A stretch of DNA of 64,000 nt from Halichondria panicea (lineage: Eukaryota > Porifera > Demospongiae > Suberitida > Halichondriidae), in the NCBI RefSeq assembly GCF_963675165.1, contig NC_087383.1, forward strand, positions 2,758,979 through 2,822,978. The letters run 5' to 3'. Below the pieces are notes generated by a model. That model was not told where the DNA came from, did no database searches, and saw only the letters and a program-made list of their open reading frames with translations. Below are positions 1 through 11,502 of the stretch, piece after piece; position 1 is the first letter of the stretch; the number at the start of each line of letters is the position of its first letter. The position numbers and the translations under genes were made by a program.

Positions 1-800
1 AATGGAGCACAGCTATAGGTTACGTCTCTGTGGGGCATGTAAAAATTGATTGACTGAAATTGTGTATCAGGTTTTAAGCAACTAATAAGGATTATCACTT
101 ATTGAGCGCACAATCCATTCTACCCCCCGCCCACACACACCTGGTCAGTAGACAGCTGATTGCCCATCCACAACATCGAAGGATTTTATCGCAGCCATGT
201 ACTTCATTGTATAGCTGCAAGGGGAGTGACGTGTGATACAGTGTGATTCAATGAAAGTCAGTACAACACAGTTAGTGTATGTTCACCAAAGAGGTACATG
301 AGATTGTTCTGACAAATCATTCTTGTACTCTCTAATACACTAACAGGGTTTCATCTAGGATAACAAGTTGGGGGGGGGGGAGATTTGGGAGTGCGTAAGC
401 GCGTCACAAAATGTTTGGCTATATGCCCACTTTTGTTTAAATGATTACATCATGCTTAACTTAATGCTAATGTGATGACATGTAGTACTAATGTGATGAT
501 GTCATTAGTTATTAGATTCGCTAAATAATAACTTAGGTACTTTACTGGTTACCCAATTGAAACAAAATTAAAATTCCTCACAATTCACCACAACCACAGA
601 CAAGTACTATCTATGAATTAGATTATTTTTACACCACAACTGTCAAAGATAAAAATCACAAATGTACACAGTCATTTTGAAACATACCTTGTAACTCCCC
701 CCCCCCTGTACGAGTTATATGTTTGTGTTAAGCACACTTAACAGTGTACTCTAAAAGCTACATTTTGATAGTAAAAACTTGGGTATGATGTAAACACTAC
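1..800. repeat. Dispersed paralogous block (copy 1 of 5)
   Basis: This block recurs with few changes at about 15805-16590, 21150-21600, 28290-28700 and 33330-33760, each time just beyond the CCG delta exon. It includes a C-rich tract, a G-run near 370 and a 74-base stretch on the minus strand (141-214) bounded by an AG acceptor and a GT donor. That stretch is open in one frame here, but most other copies carry a TAG in the same frame, so I do not call it an exon with confidence. No other gene is recognisable in 1-1020. Confidence 0.6.
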
Positions 801-1023
801 TGACGTTTTGGCAGGATTAGTGGAACATATATTTATGGTCCATTCCCCCCTTAAGCCGTGGCTATTTTAAACCACCTCGCTATTCTGGCCAAGCTTCACT
901 GTGCCGGATTAACAAGAGTCTACTGTACGTGTATTAACGAGTGCTGCAAGCTGCGCTGTGCTAATGCCTCTCGTCATGTTTCGCTTTCTCTCAAACTATG
1001 AGAGTGTTAGAGAGGTGAAGAGG

Positions 1024-1961
1024 TAATTACATAATGTATTACTGTTGACAGAATTGAATTACAAATAGAATAGGAGAGGAGCTGAATGTAAACAGAAGCC
1101 TATCTGATGGCTTGATGAATAATCAATCTTCAAAGATAGAGCATGTTATTTATATAACCTGTAGCCAAACAGCGGGAGCAAACCTTTGTCAAAGGCACAA
1201 TCTGCACAGAATAGTAATAGAGAATTTGGATCATGAGGCTTATATTTAAATACAATTACCGTAGTATTTGCAAAAAGTAGAAAAGACTGGTGTTACATGC
1301 ATCTATTGTTACCAGACTTGTGTACTCTATTGTTATCTATTCTATAATCATTGTTGTGCTTGTGGCTTCTTACCAGAATCCCAAGAAAAAGTAGATCAGG
1401 ATCTGGATTATCTCACATGTGGGGATGAGCACGCATGCGCATTAAATCTACATGTACAAGAATAATGGGTGTCTGCAAAGAAAACAAATGGCTAATTACA
1501 TAATGTATTACTGTTGACAGAATTGAATTACAAATAGAATAGGAGAGGAGCTGAATGTAAACAGAAGCCTATCTGATGGCTTGATGAATAATCAATCTTC
1601 AAAGATAGAGCATGTTATTTATATAACCTGTAGCCAAACAGCGGGAGCAAACCTTTGTCAAAGGCACAATCTGTACAGAATAGTAATAGAGAATTTGGAT
1701 CATGAGGCTTATATTTAAATACAATTACCGTAGTATTTGCAAAAAGTAGAAAAGACTGGTGTTACATGCATCTATTGTTACCAGACTTGTGTACTCTATT
1801 GTTATCTATTCTATAATCATTGTTGTGCTTGTGGCTTCTTACCAGAATCCCAAGAAAAAGTAGATCAGGATCTGGATTATCTCACATGTGGGGATGAGCA
1901 CGCATGCGCATTAAATCTACATGTACAAGAATAATGGGTGTCTGCAAAGAAAACAAATGGC
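1024..1961. repeat. 469-bp tandem duplication
   Basis: Two consecutive copies (about 1024-1492 and 1493-1961) are almost identical; I saw one C/T difference (caatctgCac versus caatctgTac). Part of the unit is related to 18000-18350. Each copy contains the same 65-codon open frame, which begins at a non-ATG codon, matches no family I know and is probably not a gene. The near-identity points to a recent unequal exchange or an assembly artefact. Confidence 0.85.
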
Positions 1962-2629
1962 TACTATAGTCTATATAGCTAATAAAACATCTTTTCTGGC
2001 TCTTAGCTAACAAAAAGCTCGCGCTTTAGTGCAAGGCTAACTTATAAGTTGAATAGAAATTTTGTACGAACAGATGATTCTACGAAAGATTCTGAAGAGA
2101 CTGCAACAGCCTTCAATGTGGGTCAAACTAGTCATAACTCAAGAAAGAAGCCTTAGTTTGCTAATCCACGAAACAAAGTCCAAGAAAACGTGGCTAGAAG
2201 CCTATAGAAGCTGTTAGTTTTTGTCGCATTGCAACCGTTGAGCAGTTACAGCTGGAATACACACACACACACACACACAGTCTGTTTGAGCCCTTTCTCG
2301 GTATAGACAAATAGTTAGCTAAGTGATACTAGACAGGCTAGAAACAGGTTCTATTCCGCTATATGCAATTGAAATACTGTAGCTAAACTATAGCAAGCAT
2401 TCATGCACATTGACTTCACTATTGCTGTGCCAACAATTCTTAGATAGAGAGCAAAGTGAGTACAAAATGGCTGCAGGAGCACAACATACAGTGATGGAGG
2501 CCCTGGGTGGGGCTCACATGAACAAAGAGAGGAAATGTTAACAATAGTGAGGCTAAATGCTAGAGTCCAAAAGTACAACTTGACAGCAGCAAATTATGGT
2601 TTAAATTGTAGTAAATATTACGTAAGTTA

Positions 2630-2747
2630 TAGTTATAACACGGGCACGAGGGATGTATGGAATATATTGCACTGAAGCACGAGGGCGCCAGCCCCGAGGG
2701 CTGAGTGCAATATATGCCATGCAGCCCGAGTTCACGCGTTATAACTA
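2630..2747. mobile_element. 118-bp foldback MITE-like element
   Basis: The ends read TAGTTATAAC and GTTATAACTA. The arms stay complementary, with mismatches, for about 40 bases on each side up to the shared segment ATATATTGCACT, leaving a short GC-rich loop. There is no coding potential. The palindromic ends and near-complete foldback fit a small non-autonomous DNA transposon. The superfamily cannot be assigned because a target duplication is not clearly separable from the palindrome. Confidence 0.6.
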
Positions 2748-3498
2748 GTTTATATCCCGAGGGCATAGCAACATAACACTGTCCTAGTAACACAATATAA
2801 ACAGCACAAAAAAAGACAGAGACAACTCTAGACACAGCTCCATCTCTTCTCTCTTCTAGACGCCAGTATCTGCAGCGTATAAGATTGGCATGACCGACGA
2901 ATGGCTTGACACAAAATTGTTGGAGTTTCAACTGAAATCTGCAAAACAGCCCCACCTCACTTCTGGTGCTGCAAAACAGCCCCGCCCCACTTACTGCTGC
3001 AAAGAAACAGCCCCACCCCACTACTCAGTGAATACATGGTATTAGCTGCTGGTCTACGCTCGGCCTCATAACCAAGCCAAGAAAGCTCGCTTCTACACTG
3101 CTGCAAAACAGCTCATGCCCCCAGCAAAAAGAGCCACTTCTAGTGCTACGGTGAAGCAGAATTGACATGCATCACGATGTCGAGGACTAGGTCGATCTAG
3201 GAACACAGAATCTTCAACAAAATGAATCTTGGACAACTTTAAAACCTGCATGGTTGCAAGAAGAAACTCCAGCAGTGCTGAACATTCATTCCTGCATGGC
3301 TGGACATACTTTAAAACTTGTTATTTCTCATGCGTATTAATTTAATTTTAATTTAATTGTCTGTCTAATTGCCAGAGGGGCGTTTTGCGGTCAGTGCAAT
3401 ATGACTTTGCGGTCAGTGCAATATGACTTTCAGCAGTGCAATATGCTTCATATTGCACTTGGCAACAACGTAGCAACGGGATATAATAAGGTATAACA
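2748..3498. repeat. Composite repeat region with internal hairpin
   Basis: The left edge (a TATATCCCG-type segment followed by GCAAC) reappears in inverted orientation near 3465-3498, so this stretch may be the body of a larger foldback element of about 0.76 kb. Inside are direct repeats of a gctgcaaaacagcccc-type unit (2935-3015), three copies of a motif containing cagtgcaatatg (3378-3445), and a perfect 11-bp hairpin at 3435-3445 and 3449-3459. The open frame on the minus strand across 2560-3021 reads through these repeats and is probably not a gene. Confidence 0.45.
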
Positions 3499-3504
3499 TG
3501 TATG

Positions 3505-3562
3505 CACCAACACAGTCAGCTTTAGCGTATCCCTCGTGCGGCTACGCCTCAAGGCATAATTA
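3505..3562. repeat. Short CCTCG...CGAGG dispersed element
   Basis: One of at least six copies of an approximately 45-bp element running from cagtcagcttta through gtatccctcg to a cgaggcata-type end (this copy reads caaggcata). Most copies adjoin CA microsatellites. The short imperfect palindrome suggests a miniature transposable element or SINE end. Other copies lie near 8170, 14880, 16905, 18672 and 27215. Confidence 0.5.
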
Positions 3563-3606
3563 TACAGTATTCACCGAGTGCAAACATGTACATGCAAAAA
3601 ACTCAC

Positions 3607-3737
3607 ATCTGAGTTGCTGTCCAATTCTCAGCCATGACACCCGGGTCCATGATTTGAGACCTCTCGAGCAGCTTCTCCTCCAGCTCCCTCAGCAGGTCAT
3701 CCTCTAGACATTGAATGGTCTCACTCTTCTCCTCAAC
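3607..3737 (-). pseudogene. CCG alpha exon, damaged copy
   Basis: This is a copy of the 150-bp alpha exon of the unidentified coiled-coil gene (CCG), best seen at 55264-55413 and 59588-59737. The acceptor CAG before GTTGAGG and the donor side are present, but the exon is 19 bp shorter than the intact form (131 versus 150), which shifts the frame. The recognisable part encodes a charged, coiled-coil-like peptide including LLRELEEKLLERSQIMDPG. It lies downstream of the EFR3 pseudogene on the same strand. Confidence 0.6.
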
Positions 3738-4039
3738 CTGACAAGGGAACATCAATAAGTTGCTGCCAGGTGGAGAATACTCGACATACAATAGTGACGT
3801 GCATGTACAGTCAACTACTGAAAATCTGGCAATGAAATTTAACGGTATTCTCCCACTTTGATATAAAGGTCAGCTTAAAGTTGGACTGTAGGTTAGGTAT
3901 TAAATAGGCATCTGCTATCAGGGTTGTTGCAATAACTATTATAAAGAGATAGTACGTACGTGTAATCACACAGTACACCATCAGATCGGCTATTCAGAGC
4001 ATAGATCATACAGTATATACTGTACAAACTGTGCAAAGG

Positions 4040-4878
4040 AACAGGAAAACATGATAAACCGGCATTACGGTAACTTAAACCAACAGATGATAAATGGACT
4101 AAAATCATGAAAACTCACTAATAATAACGAGTGTTGCAAACTGCGATGTGCTAATGCATGCCTCTCACTTATAGTTTCGATTAGGGGGGGAGGGGCTAAA
4201 TGAGGCTCTTTATACTGCTAATCACAGGGGCCCCTCTTTCCGTATTCCCCCAAAACCTAATCGCAGTCTCGTGACCCCTAACCTCTAGCGTGAGAGATAT
4301 GAATGGGCACGTACATTTAACATCTGCTTAACCGGTACCTCGCGGATATGACACAACAAATCTACTGCAACCTGTAAGATTAGTCTGATATACATGTACC
4401 ACAGAAACAGTGTGCTTGCTTGCATACATGCTAATTTAAAACTACTCACATCTGCATAGTTCCAATTTTCACTCCAGCTCAGCCATGACACCCGGGTCCA
4501 TGATTTGATATCTCTTGAGCAGCTTCTCCTCCATGTCTAGATGACTGCACTTCTAGAAGGTAAAAGGAAAACAAAATAATGCATTTGGTAAAGATCTACT
4601 CTCATGCAAACAACATTGTAATTAGTATTGAGAGCAAATACATGTGATGATCATTACCAAATTTACTGGTAAAGGGTCAAACTGTTAGCAAGAGAGTTCA
4701 TAATAGACGAACTCTTGCTGTTAGTATGTAAAATTGCCAGCTATGGACCCCAACTAGTACCTACATGCAAATTTTAGGGGGGGGGGAATTGGAGCTAGGG
4801 GGGGATATCCCCCTTCCCCCCTGTATGACACCCTGCTCACCCTTTAGAAGACTGCCCCCCCCATACACACACACTCAC
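4040..4878. repeat. EFR3 3' flank block with degenerate alpha exon
   Basis: This block is nearly identical to 40310-41158, and its right-hand part also to 59880-60316. It contains (minus strand, about 4450-4545) a degenerate version of the CCG alpha exon that keeps MDPGVMAEL but then runs into a stop. It ends in C- and G-runs just before the EFR3 exon 10 homology. No intact gene is present. Confidence 0.6.
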
Positions 4879-5428
4879 CCCTCTAGAAAAATGTCCCACC
4901 ATAGCCTTCGGAGCTGTCTCCCTCCTCTTAGCAATCACTCCATCAATGTGCGTCGTCTTGAGTACCTCATTTCGACTGATCTTGGACGCTAGATGCAGCA
5001 CACCCGCCACTGTAGCACCACTCTGTGATGTGCCTTAAGGCCTTTCTCCTTCACAGCAAGCTCTTGCAGCTGGTGTAGGAAGACCAGTATATCCGAGAGC
5101 CCTTGATAAGAGAATTCCAGTGTCAGGAGAAATACGAGTTGGTAGAAAGCGAGTGTGTTAGCAGGGCTAGTGCAGATAGCTTTGGCCAGTTCCAGGAGAT
5201 TGGTGAAGAGAGAGTTGACTGTTTTAGAGAGGAACCTTTTCAAAACCACACCCAGTGAGAGCCCTACAGCCTCCAGACTCACCCAATCACTGCACAAGGG
5301 GAGGGTATAAATACACGTACATGTAGCTGTAAGCACTGCACATGATTGTATACATACATGTAGAGCTAAGACAAAATGGACCTGTATAACTGACAAATAA
5401 AATCTAGTACGCCCACTGAACATAGCAT

Positions 5429-5555
<127 letters not shown>

Positions 5556-5861
5556 TTGAGAGGAATCTTGTCCTTGTTGGCATGGTGATCTACGAGACGA
5601 TGCCAGAGTAGGGCCACATCCAGCTGTGTGCTGGGCTCTCGAATGAGGAGCAATTGGACGAGGGAGGCAAACAGTTGCCCTGGGAACGCCGTCTCCAGCA
5701 CTAATGAGTGACAAGTGTCAGCCACCGCCCTCAAACACTTGACCAGGGAGGTAGTCAACATGGGGCTGGAATACAATTATGGAAGCATAAACACTTAGTA
5801 ATGCACACAGTCTATTGTGCATGGTCACATAATTACAAGCAGGTCATCCTCTATAATATAT

Positions 5862-7137
5862 TCCCCACTTGGGGTCTGTATCATAGCAACTGGCTGGGGT
5901 TTAACTACCATAAACCCCAGCCCTTGGCCTGGAGCACATTCCTCATAAACTCCCTTGCCTTGAGGGCGCACTGATTTTATACTAGATCTACACAGCCAAA
6001 AAGAAGCTAGACACTTGTTGACAAAGGCAGGACAGATGGGTGGGGCTCACTAAACACCAGGAAGGCTGGAGGTAGCCTCTACACAGGCTCTCCTTTTTCT
6101 GTTCTTTATCACAATCGTTCAATAAGATAAAATACGGTATTAATTGGAGGAATAAAGAAAGAAATAGACGTAGAGTTAGGAAAAAGGAGAGCCTGTATCG
6201 GGAAGTCGTGTGAGGGTAGAAGGGTGAAAATGAGCGTGGGCATGCTGAGCTAGAGATGTTGGACTGCCCACGTAGAGATCTATGACTAATAAAACTTTGC
6301 CTGCAGCAAGCTGGACATGGACTTGGAACTGGAAGTTTGCAAGCACTATAGCTAGCTAAACCTTAGGCTTAGCTAGATGATCTACTAGTTATATGTTCAG
6401 ATTCTATCAGACTATCCACCTTTTCTTGTGTCTTTCTATAGTCTACTGATAGTATAGATCAAGAATAGCTTAGTCATCATTATCATAATTATAGCAGGTA
6501 GCTACTGCCACCAGAGCTGGCCACGCTGGTTCTCTGATCTGACTTGCAGCACAGCTTGGTGGTTGTCTCAGTTCTTATTAATTAATTAACTCTGAATACG
6601 TGGGAGAATATCTTACGTCACGATTGTGGGCTACATATCGCCCACGTTCATAAAAATCCTTGTGGATCACGCGATTTCCCGAACTAGGCCTTACTTTTTC
6701 TTAACTGTACGCCCATTTCTTTCTTTGCTGCCTCACTATGTCTTTCTTATGATTTATCGATGAACAGTGACAACAGCAAGAAAAAGTGTAAGGCCTGGGA
6801 TCGAGGCTAGGCTGGAGGATGGGTGAGGCTCACTGCTTGGACATTGACAAGTTAGTGCGTAGAGCTAGAAGCTTAGCACTGGCTAAAAGCTATACGCACA
6901 ACCTTTTTGCCTCAATAGTTTTTGAGACTGTTAGCTAGTTGTATCCAAGGTAAGGTAGCTTAGGTAACAAGTACTTTTCATTCAAGTGGGTATATAACAC
7001 TTACTGTCCACTACATTTGAATTTATGGCAAACGTAAACCATCCTTGGCCTCGGAGCTTCACCCTCGTCCTCGGAGGTTTACTGCCATAAATTCTGATGT
7101 ACGGACAATAAGTATAACATAATATCATAGTCTACTC
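5862..7137. mobile_element. Composite inverted-repeat insertion in EFR3 copy 1 intron 8
   Basis: Intron 8 is about 258-260 bp in EFR3 copies 2 and 3 but about 1.5 kb here. Shared sequence stops near 5862 (ctctataatat) and resumes at caaaggtt near 7137. The extra DNA holds four separate hairpins: 12-bp arms at 5892-5903/5911-5922; 17-bp arms at 6083-6099/6180-6196; arms starting aggccttac at 6686-6702/6778-6796; and a long imperfect one at about 6995-7115. No open frame of note. It looks like nested miniature DNA transposons. Confidence 0.6.
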
Positions 7138-8139
7138 AAAGGTTACTGCTATAAACAGGATTCACGAAGGCACTAGAATCAGAGAACACGTACATGTACA
7201 AACAGTGTTTATGACAGGAAACTAAACACATACATGTACACAAATAGCTAAATGAAGCAAAAGCTGTATAATATCATTCTCACCTGTTTTGAGTGTCCTG
7301 AGATGCCAGAGGATGTACAGACAGTCCAGTGGTGGCTCCGCTATCAAGACCCCTTGAGGCCACGGGTACATAAGAGTTGATGAGCTCCAGTATATCTGGC
7401 TTATGATAGTCGGGAAAGACTCCTGCAAACTCCCCCACAGTGATAGTGATGGATTGCTGAAAGGTTAGAGAGGACGTGAGGTCGGAGGGGCCTTCTGAAA
7501 CGGTTTCTATGGAGATACGGAGGTGGCGGACCAGTGTACGAAATATATCCAGTACAGACGGACCTGCATGAGTGGACACAAGCTAAGTAATGTAAATACA
7601 TGTATGCAGATTTAAAGCGTGGAATTAAACCATACTACGTATAATGAAAGCACCACGGGTGCTGATGCCTCGGTAGAGGTGCCAAAGCTACATAACATAA
7701 AGCTAGCTTTTATACACACATTGATCATGATGAACATTTTTAATTTTGCTGCATGCAGAATCCAGAATCACAGGGAAACTCGAAGAGTGGGTAATAATCG
7801 CCCATGATTGTTGTTAAAAGCGATCGATGCCAAAAGTTCAAGTCAAAAATGAATGGCTGCAAGTCAGCAGAGCTTTGCAGCTCTCTTCTCACTCTTGCAG
7901 CTATAACTAGCATTCTAGTGCAGAGCTAACTACTACAGTAGCAACACTCGGTGAACAAGTTTTGGTACAGACTCTTCTGAAAAGGCTGCAATGGCATTTC
8001 AAGTAAGCAAAACTAGGCATAACACGAGAACTAAGCATTATTTTGCAAATCCACGAATTGAAATCCAAGAAAACATGACTAGAAGCCTATAAAAACTCTT
8101 ACTTGCACTTGATTCATCCTTGAGCAGCTGTAGCAGCCT

Positions 8140-8215
8140 ACACAGACACAGACACAGACACACAAACACACTACCGTATACCTCGCTTGCGCATGCGCAC
8201 CGAGGCATAATTATA
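8140..8215. repeat. Short CCTCG...CGAGG element with CA-rich flank
   Basis: Variant of the dispersed element: accgtatacctcg, then the internal palindrome GCGCATGCGC, then cgaggcataattat. TATaCCTCG and CGAGGcATA are near-perfect inverted ends. It follows an acagacacaca tract. The family seems to swap its interior while keeping its ends. Confidence 0.5.
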
Positions 8216-8521
8216 GAGATTAAGGATTAAGCCAGTGTCAAAACATACATGTACAGTCATGCAGAAACTTAATAACAGCTATGAAAGCATTGAAGTACAT
8301 GTACGAAGAATAAATGCGTATAGCCTTCTTTAGAAAATGGCCCAAAAATAGTATGTGCAACCATACAAGTACTTTACCATGGAGACTCACCTAGAGAGCT
8401 GTCTGCTGCCACGGCAACACACTTAGAGAGTGTGCCGAGGATCCCTTGTTTGGTCTCCCAGGACTCCTTCACCTTGGCATCCACGTGGTCCACACTGGAC
8501 GGCCTTGTACCGATCCTGTCT

Positions 8522-8865
8522 CTGTGGGGGTACATGTACAGTGGATAATGTACACTGGGGGGCTGTAGGGGTACGTGTAAGTGGATAATGTTCATTGGGG
8601 GCTGTGGGGGGCACATGATAGATACGCACACTGGGGGGGGGCATGTGCATTGGATAATGTACACTGGGGGGCTGTGGGGGTACATGTACAGTGGATAATG
8701 TACCCTGGGGGGCTGTAGGGGTACAAGTACAGTGGATAATGTACTCTGGGGGGCTGTGGGTGGGGGGGGGGGTACATGATAGATACTGTACACTGAGGGG
8801 GTACATGTGAGTGGAAAGTACAATACACATGTAGGTACTGTCTTCGTGGGGATACATGTCTACAC
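8522..8865. repeat. 39-40 bp minisatellite, short allele (EFR3 copy 1 intron 6)
   Basis: About seven irregular units of the form gtacatgtacagtggataa, then tgtacactggggggctgtgg, start at the exon 7 acceptor. The orthologous intron of EFR3 copy 2 has about 37 units (43105-44640), copy 3 about two (62011-62100). Overlapping proline-rich open frames on the minus strand are produced by the repeat. Confidence 0.85.
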
Positions 8866-10277
8866 TGGAGGGAACAATTGATCAAGAATAAACAAGGAGT
8901 ATGTTGGACCTGAAAGCTATCAATGTTACACAACAGAATAAAGCAGAGAGTAACGAAATACTGTTGACAGTCTGTTATGGACAGTCAAGTCAGAATTCCA
9001 CAAGAATTTTTATCAAGCGTGATGCACTATACACTATGGTGAGAACACTTGGCCACCAGTACATGTATATACGTGTACCTGCATGGCTTCCACAACGATG
9101 GCGTACACACCAGCTGTGAATTCCTTGTCCGATATCTATAGTTTGTTTAGGTCATAGTGTCTACAAGGGGAGCAATGGAGTGTTACTATATACACAGGAA
9201 ATGAGACAATGGTTGTCATGGTACTAGACCTGCTGAGACAACATTGCACAATAGGTCATAGCACTTTACTAACATCAGGAGTTTATTAAGAATCCTAATG
9301 AACTCCTGCTGAATGCAGTTCCATTTAAGTTACACCTATTAGAGAAACCACCTTGCCTACAAGTAGCACCGACGCACACAAGGCATTGACTGACTTACTG
9401 TAGTATTGGCTTGAGGACACTATCGATGGGAGAGAGTCCGGCAAAAGCGATAAGCTCCTGCAGTGAGACTATCCTGAGAGTACCCCCCCAGACTGTCCCC
9501 CTCCTCCACAACAGGCTGGATCTCACCAGACTCTCTGTCAGAGTGGGAGGGAGGTTACTATTGGCACACACTGTATAATTATCTAAGGCCATCAATAGGT
9601 ACGTTTGATACAGACTGAGGCTATCAACATTTACTCATTGAAGTATGTGTATGCTCCAGGAGTAGAACTGAAGCAAATTGTAGTGACTTTCCTAGACAGT
9701 ATACCTTGACTGGGCGACACTGTGACTGTGCATATTGAAGAGGAAGGGCGGCACTATCTTGTTCATGTGATCTTTATCACTCCCCTCAGTCCTTGCAACC
9801 CAGCCATCCGCGTCCTGTGTGAGGTGTAGTGGGGAGGGGTGGAGTTGGTGATGAAACCAATGTGATCACAAGTTATGCGTGTGACAGAGCACCCTAAGGG
9901 CAGTACAGTTAAAATATGACACCTAACACTTCGACCTGTGGCCACTCAAACTCATTTCATGTACACATACTCGTGATATTTATCGGTGTCGTCGACATTC
10001 TTGGTGAGGCTAAGAGAGGCAAAGCGGTGGACGAGGAAGTCGTACTGTCTGTGGTAGGGGGTGTTCCCTTCCTCTCGCTCGGCAAACTTCACAAACTGCG
10101 TGTGTGCGGAGGAAGGGTCAATGTGTTGTATAAACAAGTTCACTTCACACACTCACTCCTGGCCAATGGTATACCCCCTCCACACACCCACACATATACA
10201 TGCATGTTCACTTTTCACACTCACTACTCACACCCACACACGTTCACTCTCGGCACTATCACAGACACACACTCTAC

Positions 10278-11313
10278 TCACACAAGAGTGTTGGTATGGA
10301 CAGTTTGGGAGGTGTGGGCATGTGCCAAAGTTCCAATTGCGGCTGCCGAGTTGACAGCCGCAATAGGTCGTTTGTGGTAGTTAGTAGGTGCTTTGGGAGG
10401 TTCGTAGTCATCGCATTCCGTCGTTGCGTGGTCTAGGCTAAAGCATAATGAACAATGCTCTTTGGTTTTTGCATTTACAAAAGCCATAGCATAAAATGTT
10501 TGATAGATCTCGCCCCACTTCATGGCTGGGTTAGCTGCAGCTGCTTTTCTAAAGTTTCTATCATACTGTATCCACATACTGTATCCACCCGTCTCCAGCG
10601 TATTTCCGGGCCGTGTGGACGATTAGTGAGGAATACGCTAAAAGGTCATGCACGCGTGTGGGGTCACGTTGCGTGACAAATGAGACGTATGCGTTAAAGC
10701 ATTCAACCCACTGTAATATGTTGGCAACCCTGCGCTTTTTTCTAGGTTTCTCACCCGTATCGTTTGAGGTACCCCCGAACGAGTCGGGTAAGAACTCCGC
10801 TAGTTCGATAAATTCCCCTTTTTCCGATTTTTTAGATAGTTTGTCGGGAATGGGGATGGCATTCTGGCCTACATTGACCGTATATGGAATAATGCTTGGT
10901 ATCGTCGGTAATGTGGGGAGGCTCATGCGGGTTTGAGTACGGAGGGTACTAGTGGATACGAGGGGAACATGTGCTAGTGAGGTACTTGACATACCTGCCG
11001 TTCCGGTGCTGACAACAGGGCCTGAGGTGGGACTCCGTGGGGTACCCGAGCCTGAAGCAGAGATGGTTGGGATTGAGGGTGGGACTGATGGTGAGACTGA
11101 TGAGGGGCCGGCTGTGGGGTGGTGTTGTTGGACTGCTGCCTGAATCCGCTGGTCCATTGCGGTGATGATCGTTGGTAACACCGCGCCGAGGGCTGCCTGG
11201 ACAGAATTGGCAATCATGGTGTTGAAAGTTGTCGGAGTTGTCGTCGGGTTGGTGGAACTGATGGGCGGTGTTCCAGTTGAGGATGTGCTCGAGGAGGTAG
11301 TGGTCATCTTCAT
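10278..11313 (-). mobile_element. Gag-like retroelement ORF with zinc knuckle (frameshifted)
   Basis: The frame starts at ATG 11313 (MKMTTTSSSTSS) and has a Ser/Thr/Pro-rich N-terminal half followed by a folded-looking segment ending in a CCHC zinc knuckle, C-x2-C-x4-H-x4-C (CSLCFSLDHATTEC). This layout resembles gag-like proteins of invertebrate DIRS-type or related retroelements; that assignment is from memory and not certain. A 13-bp direct duplication near 10561-10590 (gtggatacagtat twice) shifts the frame, so the knuckle lies in a different frame from the start. No polymerase follows; the sequence runs straight into EFR3 intron 2. Lies head-to-head with NLR1, 189 bp away. A second copy is at 47740-48378. 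Confidence 0.65.
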
Positions 11314-11502
11314 ATAGAGAATTATAGGATAGATCAGCAAGAGAAATCTTGAGAATTATGGGATAGACCCAGAAGAGAAGTTTTCTATTCTTTCACTGAC
11401 TGCCTGACCACGTGTTTCTTGCGCATGCCCGTGTTGGTTGCAATTGGTACTCCATTATATTTCTGAGAGAGCTAGCTGCAAGGCACAGATTTATTTGCTG
11501 GA
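11314..11502. promoter_or_regulatory. Candidate bidirectional promoter, gag / NLR1
   Basis: This spacer separates two divergent starts and is nearly unchanged at 48379-48566 in front of NLR3. Visible motifs: an E-box CACGTG (11409-11414), an NRF1-like TGCGCATGC (11420-11428), an inverted CCAAT (ATTGG) near 11443 and a TATA-like ccattatatttc near 11452. The truncated NLR2 lacks this upstream sequence except for the last 30 bases or so. Promoter activity is inferred from position, conservation and motifs. Confidence 0.45.

Noticed and set aside
141-214. Possible minus-strand exon resembling a PEX11-like helix
   Set aside because: Similarity is weak, and four paralogous copies carry an in-frame stop.
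1268-1934. Duplicated 65-codon open frame
   Set aside because: Begins at a non-ATG codon, has no recognisable domain, and exists twice only because of the 469-bp duplication.
2560-3021. 153-codon minus-strand frame
   Set aside because: Runs across a MITE and direct repeats, with no matching domain and composition driven by the repeats.
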